Shown here: piece by piece, positions 1-8,904 of the stretch | Position numbering within the stretch: position 1 is the first letter of the stretch | How the letters are laid out: the number at the start of each line of letters is the position of its first letter | DNA from: Mucilaginibacter endophyticus | GTDB taxonomy: Bacteria; Bacteroidota; Bacteroidia; Sphingobacteriales; Sphingobacteriaceae | DNA: 64,000 nucleotides | Assembly: GCF_003351025.1 (NCBI RefSeq) | Contig: NZ_QPCG01000003.1 | Coordinates: forward strand, 760,355 to 824,354 | Reading direction: 5' to 3' | Notes under the pieces: generated by a model | What the model was told of the DNA's origin: nothing | What the model saw: only the letters and a program-made list of their open reading frames with translations | Databases searched by the model: none | Made by a program: the position numbers and the translations under genes

Positions 1-2158
1 AGTTTGATTGTGTGGTGGTTTCCCATTTCAGATCAGGGTTACCGGTTTGGGTAGCCGTAAAGCCCGATGGCAGGGTGCCTGTTCCACGACCGTCAATGTC
101 ATAGGCGCTGCCTGCGCTTGGGTTCCAGGTAAGGTCTGTAGCGTAGATGGATTGGAACAGAGAATAGGTTGCATATGCAGGAATACTCTGGTTACCGGTT
201 TGCCCCCAGCTGTAGCGCAGTTTTAAATCAGATATTGCAGGTATAGCTTTCATAAACTTCTCCTGGCTAATGCGCCAGCCTGCTGATGCCGCCGGGAAAT
301 AAGCATACCTGTTGTTGGCGCCAAACTTACTTGAACCGTCCCTTCTGATGGTACCCGACAACAGGTATTTATCGTTGTAGGTATAGTTTACTTTAGCAAA
401 ATATGATTGCAGCGCATCAGCGTTTCCGCTACCATTTGCCAGGATGCTTGAAGTACCCTGGGTAAGATAAGCGTAATCAATATCGGCAACTGCCAAACCC
501 TGTGCACTGGCGTTAAAGCCCTGGTTGTGGTTATTGATACTTTCGGCACCTAACAAGGCATTGATCTTATGCTTGTTGTGCAGGGTAACATCATAGGTTA
601 ATATATTTTGCCAGGTGAGCGAACCGCTGTAGTCAAAATCGGTATTAACCTGCGCAATGGTGCTTGATAAAAAGCCCGACTGGTATGGTTTCAGCAGGGT
701 TCTATAATAACTACCGGCATAATCCACGTCAAAACTTGTTTTAAAGTTCAAACCCGGCAAGATATTCAGATCGATATAGGTGCTGCTCAGGATCCTGCCA
801 AAATTGTTGTGGTTTTGCTGGTTATCATAAATAAGCCTTACCGGGTTCTGGCGGTCATCCATGCCTGCAACGGGGCCGCCCCAGCCACCATTAAAGGTGT
901 GTACCGGGATTATCGGGTTTTCGATGATAGAAAGATTGGTAATATCACCGGTTGGCAGTATAGCGTCTTTAAAGTAGGTAGCGTTCAGGTTTTCACCAAT
1001 CTTTAAACGACCGTTAAAGAAGTTATAATCAACATTGGCACGGGCCGTTACTTTTTGGCTCCTTGTTTTTTTGATGATACCCTGGTTATCAAAATAACCT
1101 AAAGAAAGGAAAGAGGTACCATTTGGCCCGCCATTAGATGCAGCTATATTGTACTGCTGTAAAACCGATGGCTGCGAAATTTCATCAAACCAGCTCGTAT
1201 TTGCCGACCGCATGGTTTTGGCAGCATCTACAAACTCAGGGATAATTACTTTATTTAAAACCGGATTTTTATAGTCCTTGTTCCAGTCGTATTTATACAC
1301 GCCGTTGGTTGTTGACGGATCATAAGGATTTGCAGCGGCAGGGCCAAACAAATCGTCATTCACTACAGCCTGCCAGTACGCACGACCATGTTGCTCGGTA
1401 TTTAAAACCGAGATCTTGCTATTGTAATATTGAATTGAAGTAGAAGCATCAACATCGATCCTTTTGGTTCCGTTCTTGCCTTTTTTGGTAGTCACAATAA
1501 CTACGCCCGCGGCAGCCCTTGAACCATAGATACTTGCCGCCGATGCATCCTTCAAAACCTGGATCGACTCCACGTCGTTCTGGTTAATCTCCTGCAGGCC
1601 GCGCTGCGTTGGGATTCCGTCAATCACATATAAAGGGTCGCTGCTGATGTTGAGCGTAGTTTGGCCGCGCATCCTTACGGTTACCGAGCCGTTTGGCGAA
1701 CCATCCTGGGTAACGGTTAGGCCTGGTACCCTGCCCTGCAAGGCTTTTATCGGGTTACCTGCCGGGATATTCTGAATATCGGCCATTTTCACTACAGTTA
1801 CAGCGCCGGTGAGGTCTTTCTTTCGCTCGGCGGTATAGCCGGTAACCACTACCTCATTAAGATCATTGGCTCCAAGGTCAAGCACTACGCTTAAATTCTC
1901 GGTATTTTTAATAACAACAGTTATGGCTTTGCTGCCTACGTACGAGAATTTAAGGGTTTGGCCTACAGAAGCCTGAACGCTGAATTTACCCTTGGCATCC
2001 GTTAGGGTTGATGATTTGCCGCCTTCTACCGTTACGGTAACTGCCTCCAGCGGAACGGAGGCTTTGTCGGTCACAGTGCCGGAAATTGTCCGGACCTGTG
2101 CGTAGCTGCTTATTGCTATCATAAGCATGATACAGCAGGTTAGTAATAGTTTTCTCAT
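1..2158 (-). CDS. SusC/RagA-type TonB-dependent outer membrane receptor, C-terminus cut by window edge
   Basis: Outer-membrane transporter that would import oligosaccharides together with a SusD lipoprotein lying beyond the left edge. The ATG at 2158 opens a signal peptide (MRKLLLTCCIMLMIAISSYA), then a carboxypeptidase-regulatory-like domain (about residues 23-105), the SusC-typical NEVVVTGYTAERKKDL stretch, and a plug domain with LYVIDGIPTQRG and SIQVLKDASAASIYGSRA. Barrel sequence follows to the window edge; about 719 residues are visible of the roughly 1000 usual. It has no N-terminal STN domain, unlike the two FecR-linked SusC proteins in this window, which fits control by the nearby hybrid two-component system rather than by an anti-sigma factor. 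It lies 24 bp downstream of the fructokinase-like gene in the same direction, so it is probably in the same operon. Confidence 0.93.
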   Translation of the reverse strand, partial: MRKLLLTCCIMLMIAISSYAQVRTISGTVTDKASVPLEAVTVTVEGGKSSTLTDAKGKFSVQASVGQTLKFSYVGSKAITVVIKNTENLSVVLDLGANDLNEVVVTGYTAERKKDLTGAVTVVKMADIQNIPAGNPIKALQGRVPGLTVTQDGSPNGSVTVRMRGQTTLNISSDPLYVIDGIPTQRGLQEINQNDVESIQVLKDASAASIYGSRAAAGVVIVTTKKGKNGTKRIDVDASTSIQYYNSKISVLNTEQHGRAYWQAVVNDDLFGPAAANPYDPSTTNGVYKYDWNKDYKNPVLNKVIIPEFVDAAKTMRSANTSWFDEISQPSVLQQYNIAASNGGPNGTSFLSLGYFDNQGIIKKTRSQKVTARANVDYNFFNGRLKIGENLNATYFKDAILPTGDITNLSIIENPIIPVHTFNGGWGGPVAGMDDRQNPVRLIYDNQQNHNNFGRILSSTYIDLNILPGLNFKTSFDVDYAGSYYRTLLKPYQSGFLSSTIAQVNTDFDYSGSLTWQNILTYDVTLHNKHKINALLGAESINNHNQGFNASAQGLAVADIDYAYLTQGTSSILANGSGNADALQSYFAKVNYTYNDKYLLSGTIRRDGSSKFGANNRYAYFPAASAGWRISQEKFMKAIPAISDLKLRYSWGQTGNQSIPAYATYSLFQSIYATDLTWNPSAGSAYDIDGRGTGTLPSGFTATQTGNPDLKWETTTQSN

Positions 2159-2182
2159 TATAGATTTATTTTGGTTAAAAAT

Positions 2183-3082
2183 TTATTGGCTTTTGAATTT
2201 TAAGAAATCGGCGGTCTGGTATTCGGGGCAACCTCCTTTCTTTGTGGCTACAAATGCGCCCATGGCGGCAGCGTTATTGATGACTTCCTGTGGCGTAAAA
2301 CCATGATGCAAACCGGCAATGAATGCGGCTAAAAAAGCATCACCGCTGCCAATGGTGTCTACCACCCTAACCGGCGGGCAGGCGGCATAATAATAACCCG
2401 ATCTTGAATAATAGCAAGCACCGGCTTCGCCTTTGGTGACAACTATTTCCGGTATGTTAAAGGTTTCCTGCAAAAACGTGATCTGATCCTGTTCCCCGGT
2501 AAATTGGCTCCCGAAAAGTGTATTGCAGCGCCTTAGTTCCGAAAGGTTGAATTTCACGATGTCGGCCTTGTGCAGCAGTTCTTTCAAGATCTCCTTTTTT
2601 ACATAAGGTTCGCGCATGTTAATATCCAGCACCTTGGTTGCCCCGGTTTCCAGCAACTCAGATAGGGTATCACGCGAGGTTTTATTGCGGGACGATAAAC
2701 TTCCGTACACCAGGAAAGAGGCTTCATTAACTTCATTGGCTGTCTTATCATCTTTATTGATAAAGTCCCAGGCAACGGGGTATAATATTTCGTACGAGGC
2801 ATCATTCTCCTCATTCAGGATCACCCGGACCTCACTGGTGTCATATTCACTATCGTGCTGAAGCAGGCCCTGTCCTATCCCCCACTTTTCCAGTAGCTTT
2901 ATAAGCTGATATCCGTTGATATCCTCACCTACTTTACTAATAATACCGGTGCTTACACCCAGTTTATTTAAATGATAGGCCACGTTAAGCGGCGCGCCAC
3001 CGGGCTGCGGGCCATCAGGTAGTACATCCCAAAGTATTTCTCCGTAGCAAATGGCGTGATGATTGTTTTGAACTTCATTCAT
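2183..3082 (-). CDS. PfkB-family sugar kinase, probable fructokinase
   Basis: Cytoplasmic ATP-dependent sugar kinase of the ribokinase/PfkB fold, 299 aa. Near the N-terminus is the sugar-binding signature GGAPLNVAYHLNKLG, and near the C-terminus the ATP/anion-hole signature VVDTIGSGDAFLAAF, whose Asp is the catalytic base of the family. The GGAP-NVA form is typical of fructokinases. It sits 11 bp after the MFS sugar porter and 24 bp before susC, all on the minus strand, so the three probably form one operon in which imported fructose is phosphorylated. The substrate is inferred from this context and from the known Bacteroides fructan locus. Other hexoses are possible. Confidence 0.85.
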   Translation of the reverse strand: MNEVQNNHHAICYGEILWDVLPDGPQPGGAPLNVAYHLNKLGVSTGIISKVGEDINGYQLIKLLEKWGIGQGLLQHDSEYDTSEVRVILNEENDASYEILYPVAWDFINKDDKTANEVNEASFLVYGSLSSRNKTSRDTLSELLETGATKVLDINMREPYVKKEILKELLHKADIVKFNLSELRRCNTLFGSQFTGEQDQITFLQETFNIPEIVVTKGEAGACYYSRSGYYYAACPPVRVVDTIGSGDAFLAAFIAGLHHGFTPQEVINNAAAMGAFVATKKGGCPEYQTADFLKFKSQ

Positions 3083-3093
3083 GGCTTCAGGGA

Positions 3094-4419
3094 TTAGTGC
3101 ATAACCATATTAGTTTCAATCTGCTCCAGCGAGCGACCTTTGGTTTCGGGCATAAACCGCCACACAAAAACCAGTTGACATACCATCATCACACAGAAAA
3201 AAGAGAAGGTAACAGCGCCGCCAAGCGACTCGGCGAGGTAAGGGAAACAAAACGCTATGATTGCAGCCATGATCCAATGGGTTGAGCTGCCGAGCGTTTG
3301 TCCCTTGGCCCTAACCTGGTTAGGAAAAATCTCGGATATAAATACCCAAATCACGGCCCCTTGCGAAAAAGCGAAGAAAGCGATGAATACCATCATATAC
3401 ATGGGAATGGCGAAACCATTGAAATGCCCGGAGTAAAATGTTATGGCTACTAAAAAGAGGGATATGATAAGGCCGAATGAGCCAACCAACATCAGCGTGC
3501 GCCGACCAACTTTATCAATAATATTGATGCCCAGCAAGGTGAATATAAAATTCACCATCCCTATCCCCACGGTTGAAAGCAATGATGAATGCGCACCGAG
3601 GCCTGCCATTTCAAAAATGCGCGGCGCATAATAAATGATGGCATTGATGCCCGAAACCTGGTTAAAAAATGCAAACAATACCGCCAGGATAACAGGTGTT
3701 TTGTATTGGCCCGAAAAAAGACTGGTATCGGCAGCGCTGTCATGCAGATTAGAGGCCTGGATGGCTGCAAGTTCCTGCTCGCAATCAAGCGGGTTAATGA
3801 TGCGCAAAATCTCCAAAGCCCTGGTAGTTTCCCCTTTTTTAAGGATAAGCCAGCGCGGACTTTCGGGTATAAAATAGATCAGCACGATAAATAATAATGA
3901 AGGAAGCGCCTGTACGCCCAACATCCATCGCCATGAAGCATCACCGCCCTGGCTGAGCAGGTAATTAGATAAATACGAGATGAGGATACCCAATACTACA
4001 TTGAATTGAAACAGCCCAACCAAACGGCCACGGCGGTCGGCGGGCGAAACTTCGGAAATGTAAATAGGCGCGGTTACTGATGATACGCCTACACCAAGGC
4101 CACCCAACAGCCTGAAAACTAAAAAAACATACCAGTTATCAGCCAATGCTGTACCCAGCGATGATATCAGGTAAGCCGCGGCCACAAAGTATAAGGTATT
4201 TTTCCGCCCGAAAATATCTGAGGGACGCGCCCCCAGTAAAGAGCCTATAACGGTGCCTATTAAGGCTATTGAAATGGTAAGCCCATGCTCAAAAACAGAA
4301 AGATGCCAGAACTGCTGGATTGATTTTTCGGCCCCGGAAATTACAGCCGTATCAAAGCCAAACAAGAAGCCGCCAAGGGCTACGACCATGGACCACGCCA
4401 GGACGGAATGTTTATTCAT
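3094..4419 (-). CDS. MFS sugar porter (inner-membrane sugar:H+ symporter)
   Basis: Inner-membrane transporter of the major facilitator superfamily, sugar porter family, 441 aa with about 12 hydrophobic segments. Signature features are GGFLFGFDTAVISGA in TM1, a GRK loop after TM2, the SPADRRGRLVG loop, PESPRWLI before the central loop, and PETKGRSLEQIE at the C-terminus. It is the first gene of the presumed operon MFS - kinase - susC and is divergent from the sensor/regulator at 4747. By analogy with the Bacteroides fructan locus it would take up fructose released in the periplasm. The family also carries glucose, xylose and other monosaccharides, so the substrate is inference. Confidence 0.88.
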   Translation of the reverse strand: MNKHSVLAWSMVVALGGFLFGFDTAVISGAEKSIQQFWHLSVFEHGLTISIALIGTVIGSLLGARPSDIFGRKNTLYFVAAAYLISSLGTALADNWYVFLVFRLLGGLGVGVSSVTAPIYISEVSPADRRGRLVGLFQFNVVLGILISYLSNYLLSQGGDASWRWMLGVQALPSLLFIVLIYFIPESPRWLILKKGETTRALEILRIINPLDCEQELAAIQASNLHDSAADTSLFSGQYKTPVILAVLFAFFNQVSGINAIIYYAPRIFEMAGLGAHSSLLSTVGIGMVNFIFTLLGINIIDKVGRRTLMLVGSFGLIISLFLVAITFYSGHFNGFAIPMYMMVFIAFFAFSQGAVIWVFISEIFPNQVRAKGQTLGSSTHWIMAAIIAFCFPYLAESLGGAVTFSFFCVMMVCQLVFVWRFMPETKGRSLEQIETNMVMH

Positions 4420-4514
4420 AAATAGTTGTTTATTATAATTGGTTTAACTGGCCGCAAAATATTGCCGTACCGCCTGGCAGCGATAGCGAAATAGTATCAA
4501 AAACGTTTGAAATC

Positions 4515-4533
4515 GTTATTTAATTTAAATAAC
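4515..4533. promoter_or_regulatory. AT-rich dyad in the divergent MFS / sensor intergenic region
   Basis: In the 327-bp divergent spacer (4420-4746) there is an inverted repeat GTTATTT-N5-AAATAAC. It lies about 100 bp upstream of the MFS start and 215 bp upstream of the sensor/regulator start. It could be a binding site for the AraC-type output domain encoded next door, but AraC family sites are often direct repeats and AT-rich dyads arise by chance. Apart from this and the promoter at 4659 I see nothing else in the spacer. Confidence 0.25.
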
Positions 4534-4658
4534 TAATAATCAATCAGTTATTAAGAAACATCGGGTTAAATTACCGGGTACTTCCAATTCTGTATCATCA
4601 ATTCTTCGTTATTGTACCATAAGCGGCATTGTCCTTTCGTAAAAATGTCAGTACAACA

Positions 4659-4691
4659 TTTGTTGGGTTGAATACATTATCCCTAATTTTG
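4659..4691 (+). promoter_or_regulatory. Bacteroidota-type promoter of the hybrid sensor gene
   Basis: TTTG at 4659-4662 and TAATTTTG at 4684-4691 fit the -33 TTTG / -7 TAnnTTTG consensus of the Bacteroidota primary sigma factor, with 21 bp between them. The predicted start of transcription lies about 50 bp before the ATG at 4747. Confidence 0.6.
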
Positions 4692-4746
4692 ATGCTGGAA
4701 GCCATTCCAACCAATTATTACCTGTGTAAACCTTTATTTCGTTAAC

Positions 4747-7518
4747 ATGTATCAGCAAAACCGCCTTGTTCATTTATCGGGCTTGTTATTGTGTTTGTTC
4801 CTGGTAGCCGTAAGCAACCTGGGCTGTAACAAGGCGCCTAAAAACCAAACCTATACCATTGGCTTTTCGCAATGTACCGGTCTTGACCTGTGGCGTAAAA
4901 CCATGCTCAACGAAATGAAAACCGAGCTGTCATTGCATCCCGGTGTAAATTTCATTTACGCAGATGCCCATGGCGACAGCAAAACGCAGGTAAGCCAGGT
5001 ATCAAAAATGCTTCAGGATAAAATAGACTTGCTCATCATATCACCCAACGAGGCACAACCCCTTACCCCTATTGTTGACGAGGCTTACCAAAACAATATC
5101 CCGGTAATTATTATCGACAGAAAAACTTCATCATCATTATATACAGCTTATATAGGGGCCGATAATTATGAACTGGGCAAACTGGCTGGTCATTATTTAG
5201 GTACTACACACAAAGGTAATCTTAACCTGGTTGAGGTTATGGGGTTACCGGGTTCATCGCCTGCCATTGAAAGAGACCGCGGTTTTATGGACGGTGTTAA
5301 ACAGTTCCCGAATATCCACGTAAAAACTAAAATTTACGGCGATTGGCTCAAGGCAAATGCCGAAAAGCAGCTATTAAAAATCAAAGATCAGTTAAGCAAT
5401 GTAAACGCCATCTTCGCCCATAATGATAACATGGCTTTGGGATCACGCACTGTGCTTAACACTATAAACTCTGTAAAGCCGGTTACTGTAATTGGTGTTG
5501 ATGCCCTACCCGGCATTGGAGGCGGCATGGAGATGGTTGATAATAAATTAATTAACGCCAGTTTAGTTTACCCTACAAGCGGCAAAGAAGCCATTGTAAC
5601 CGCCTTTAAAATACTCAACAAAGAACCTTTCCTGCGCGAAAATATATTGCAGTCGCTGGTTATCGACTCAACCAACGTGCAGCTGATGAAAATGCAGGTT
5701 AATAAAATAAACAGCCAGCAAAATGACATCATTCAGCAGCAGAGCCTGCTTAAAGAGCAACAGTTAGTGTATAAAAGCCAGCAGGTGGTGCTCAACATCA
5801 TTGTTATTTTACTGGTGATGGCTATTGTTTTGGGCGGCCTGGCTTTCTACTCCCTCATGGAGAACAGGAAGATCAATAAAAGCCTTGAAGCTAAAAATAA
5901 CGAGATCCAGTTACAGCGTAATCAGCTGATCGAAATGTCGGCCAGGGCACAAGCTGCAACCGAGGCCCGGCTCAATTTTTTCACCAACGTTACGCATGAG
6001 TTCCGTACACCGTTAACGCTGATGCTCTCCCCGCTTAATGATATGCTGAAAGATGAAAGGCTCAGCGACGTAGCAGGTAACGGCTTAAAAATGGTTAACC
6101 AAAACGCGTTCAGGCTATTGAAGCTGGTTAACCAGCTTATCGATTACCGAAAAATCGAGGTAGATAAAAACACGATCAAAGCATCAGAAAATAATATTGT
6201 TGCCTATGTACGTGATATTATTGAGAGCTTCAGGTTCCATGCTAAAAAATTAAAGATCCAGTTTTACCTGGTACCTACAGAAAAGAATATTCCTGTATGG
6301 TTTGATGTGAACATGCTTGATAAGGTTTTCTTCAACCTGTTTTCAAACGCTATTAAGTTTATATCGGGCGAGGGAGCGGTAAAAGTCTACATCCGCAGGG
6401 ATAAGGACTTTGTTTATATAGAGATCCAGGACAATGGCGTCGGTATTTCCGAAGAAGACGCCGCGCTCATATTCGATCAGTTTTACCAGGCCGACAACGC
6501 ACCGCGTGTTGGATCGGGTATCGGTTTATCGCTGTCAAAAGAAATTATCCTGCTGCACCATGGTAGCATCGAGGTTGTAACAAAAAAATGGGAAGGCACC
6601 ACCTTTAAAATAACCCTGCCATTGGGCGATGCTCATTTGAACAATAACGAAAAAACGGAAAGCAAGGAAATATGGCCGGATATGGACGAGCAATCAAAAG
6701 CATACCAGGCAGATATCGACAACCTGCAAACCGACCTGGAGATAGACCTGAGTACTGAACCAAAGGAAATATCAATTCTGCTTGTTGAAGATAATCCCGA
6801 TCTGCTTCAATACCTGCATCAAAAGTTCAGCGATCATTTTGAGGTATTTACTGCTGGCGATGGCAACCAGGCATTCACGCAGGCTTATGAAAAAGTACCC
6901 GATATTATTATTTCGGATGTGGTGTTACCGGGATATTCGGGCAAGGAAATTGTACAGCGTTTAAAAACCGATCTCCGCACCTCGCACATACCGGTTATAC
7001 TGCTTACGGCGCAGAGCAGCGACGAGCAAAAAATTTCGGGCATGCACTCCCTCGCCGATCTTTATATATCCAAACCATTCAATTTTGATTACCTGTTGGC
7101 CGGTGTACAAAACTTGTTGAAAAACCGGAAAATATTGAGGGATCATTATTCGAGCGATATAACTGGCCCCGAAAAGCTGACAGCGGCTAAAACACTGGAT
7201 AAAAAATTCATTAATGATTTTGCGGGCATCGTTGAAAAGAACATCGCGAATGAAAACTTCAGCGTTGAGGATATTTGCAAACTTATCGGCATTTCAAGGA
7301 TCCAGCTATACCGCAAAATAAAAGCACTGTTGGGCTGTACTGTAAATGAATATATCCTGAACCGCCGGTTAAAAAAAGCAAGCTATTTACTCATTAACGA
7401 AAACCTGAGCATTGCCGAGGTTACTTACAAGGTGGGTTTTTCGAGCCCGAATTATTTCTCAACGGCATTCAAGGCAAAATATGGTTGCCCACCATCAGAG
7501 TATAAAACAACAAAATAA
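4747..7518 (+). CDS. Hybrid two-component sensor/regulator with periplasmic sugar-binding domain
   Basis: One-protein signalling system of 923 aa. The N-terminal signal region is followed by a LacI/RbsB-like periplasmic binding domain (about residues 35-300, starting YTIGFSQCTGLDLWRKTM). A coiled linker and one transmembrane helix (about 348-372) follow, then HisKA with phospho-acceptor His417 in NVTHEFRTPL, HATPase_c with NLFSNAIKF, DNGVGISEED and GSGIGLSLSK, a receiver with Asp724 in IIISDVVLPG, and a C-terminal AraC HTH (about 820-920). This layout matches Bacteroides BT1754, which binds fructose directly and controls a fructan locus. It differs from the commoner two-propeller hybrid sensors. 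The divergent MFS - fructokinase - susC operon supports the same role here. The ligand is inferred; the domain layout is visible. Confidence 0.93.
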   Translation: MYQQNRLVHLSGLLLCLFLVAVSNLGCNKAPKNQTYTIGFSQCTGLDLWRKTMLNEMKTELSLHPGVNFIYADAHGDSKTQVSQVSKMLQDKIDLLIISPNEAQPLTPIVDEAYQNNIPVIIIDRKTSSSLYTAYIGADNYELGKLAGHYLGTTHKGNLNLVEVMGLPGSSPAIERDRGFMDGVKQFPNIHVKTKIYGDWLKANAEKQLLKIKDQLSNVNAIFAHNDNMALGSRTVLNTINSVKPVTVIGVDALPGIGGGMEMVDNKLINASLVYPTSGKEAIVTAFKILNKEPFLRENILQSLVIDSTNVQLMKMQVNKINSQQNDIIQQQSLLKEQQLVYKSQQVVLNIIVILLVMAIVLGGLAFYSLMENRKINKSLEAKNNEIQLQRNQLIEMSARAQAATEARLNFFTNVTHEFRTPLTLMLSPLNDMLKDERLSDVAGNGLKMVNQNAFRLLKLVNQLIDYRKIEVDKNTIKASENNIVAYVRDIIESFRFHAKKLKIQFYLVPTEKNIPVWFDVNMLDKVFFNLFSNAIKFISGEGAVKVYIRRDKDFVYIEIQDNGVGISEEDAALIFDQFYQADNAPRVGSGIGLSLSKEIILLHHGSIEVVTKKWEGTTFKITLPLGDAHLNNNEKTESKEIWPDMDEQSKAYQADIDNLQTDLEIDLSTEPKEISILLVEDNPDLLQYLHQKFSDHFEVFTAGDGNQAFTQAYEKVPDIIISDVVLPGYSGKEIVQRLKTDLRTSHIPVILLTAQSSDEQKISGMHSLADLYISKPFNFDYLLAGVQNLLKNRKILRDHYSSDITGPEKLTAAKTLDKKFINDFAGIVEKNIANENFSVEDICKLIGISRIQLYRKIKALLGCTVNEYILNRRLKKASYLLINENLSIAEVTYKVGFSSPNYFSTAFKAKYGCPPSEYKTTK

Positions 7519-7556
7519 CTGTTAAAACTTTCGGTAGTGTGAGAGGAGCCAGATGC

Positions 7557-7598
7557 AAAACGCAAAAGGCCGCATAGTGTGCGGCCTTTTGCGTTTTT
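7557..7598. terminator. Bidirectional intrinsic terminator
   Basis: A perfect 16-bp stem (7559-7574 pairing with 7580-7595) with a 5-nt loop is flanked by A-rich sequence on the left and a T-run on the right. It lies between the convergent sensor gene (stop 7518) and lipoprotein gene (stop 7657), so it can serve both. Confidence 0.85.
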
Positions 7599-7656
7599 AT
7601 AGTACCCTGTGTGTATACTTAAAAGCAGAACGCAAGGCAATAATTGATAAATCGGA

Positions 7657-8886
7657 TCATAAACTTCTCAGCTTAACGCCCTTAAACTGCAGGTACGTAT
7701 ATGACTGTGTATTAACCACCCAACCAATAGTAACCGTAGTTGTTGCCGAAAGGGTGAAGTTAAGCGTATGTGTACCGCCAATATTATTCTGATCGCCTTT
7801 ATAAATAGCCAGCGGGCTACCCAGATTAGTGATATCCGGCAAACTGTTACCAACAGCTACTATTTCGTTGGCAGTAAGGGTACCTCCATATCCGACAGTT
7901 TCAATATCGAGCGCGTAACTACCTGCGGGTAAGGTAATGGTTTGATAAACCTTACCATTATTTACGCCATCGCCGCCCCAGTCTTTTGATTCAAAATGGA
8001 TACAGCCGTTATTATCCCATGACCAGCCGCCGCCTTTGCCGCCATCCTGGTTCAACACATTGCTGTTGTACTGCCAATCCTTTGGCGTGCCCCATTTGTT
8101 AGTGCCATTATCGCCCCGTTGAAAAGGATAGCCTGCATTTTTGATATACAATGACGTGATATCGCCGATACGCCTAACCCTTGGGAAAAGCGTAGGAGCG
8201 GCAACGGTAAAAGTATCAATAGCCCCTCTGAAAGGCAGGTAGCTTGACTGATAAGTAACATCGGTACCAAACTTGAAGTCATTAATGGTCACTATCGAAT
8301 CGGTAGGTTTGAGCAGTGTGGTTTGCGTTTTACCGGCATTATCAATGTAGGTGATCACCGTTTTAGTGTTTACGGTTACCGAATCGAGCGTAATCTGGTT
8401 GAAATTCAACTTAACAACACCGGTTGTGATATCAACCGTAAATGGGTTATCGGCGTTATAGCCACGATTAAAAATACCACCAGCGTAAATAGCGCCGTAA
8501 ACCCTAACCCCGTTAATGGTTTTTGAAATAGAGATATGCCCATCACTATCAACAGAATTTATGCTGAAGTTATAGGTGCCCTCTGTAAGGTTTGATACAA
8601 TTACTTTTACCGTATCAAGCGGGTCATGGCTCGTAGCATTTACAATTAATGAATCCTGCTTGTTGTTCCAGTAAACCTTGTATTTAACAATTTTGGGATC
8701 GGGGCTTGGGTTCCATACCAGTTGGGTACGCAGTTTACCTGCCCTGTAATTGGCATTAGCAATTACACCGGGGTAATAGATCTCGCCGCCCTTTATCAGC
8801 TCCTTATAATTTTCGTTCTTTTTTGAGCAGCCCCACACGGTCAGCAATAACAGCAGCCATGTTATATTTTTTATGTTGATCTTCAT
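7657..8886 (-). CDS. Surface lipoprotein, DUF4998 plus DUF5013-like, SusCD accessory
   Basis: A 409-aa lipoprotein with a signal peptide ending in the lipobox VWGCSKK. The N-terminal half resembles DUF4998 (fibronectin-like; RTQLVWNPSPDPKIVKYKVYW). The C-terminal half is Trp/Gly rich and resembles DUF5013, with a carbohydrate-binding-like look (GGKGGGWSWDNNG, YQTITLPAGSYALDIETVGYG). It is last in the minus-strand run SusC-SusD-DUF4959-DUF4998, 18 bp after the preceding gene. Such proteins commonly sit on the cell surface beside SusD as extra glycan-binding proteins. The family names are recognised by eye. The ligand is unknown. Confidence 0.7.
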   Translation of the reverse strand: MKINIKNITWLLLLLTVWGCSKKNENYKELIKGGEIYYPGVIANANYRAGKLRTQLVWNPSPDPKIVKYKVYWNNKQDSLIVNATSHDPLDTVKVIVSNLTEGTYNFSINSVDSDGHISISKTINGVRVYGAIYAGGIFNRGYNADNPFTVDITTGVVKLNFNQITLDSVTVNTKTVITYIDNAGKTQTTLLKPTDSIVTINDFKFGTDVTYQSSYLPFRGAIDTFTVAAPTLFPRVRRIGDITSLYIKNAGYPFQRGDNGTNKWGTPKDWQYNSNVLNQDGGKGGGWSWDNNGCIHFESKDWGGDGVNNGKVYQTITLPAGSYALDIETVGYGGTLTANEIVAVGNSLPDITNLGSPLAIYKGDQNNIGGTHTLNFTLSATTTVTIGWVVNTQSYTYLQFKGVKLRSL

Positions 8887-8904
8887 TTGTTTGTCGCTTA
8901 AAAA

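Noticed and set aside
8..1006. Plus-strand ORFs at 8-226 and 809-1006
   Set aside because: They are shadows of the susC gene on the minus strand, which reads through with all domain motifs. They have no start signal or family features.
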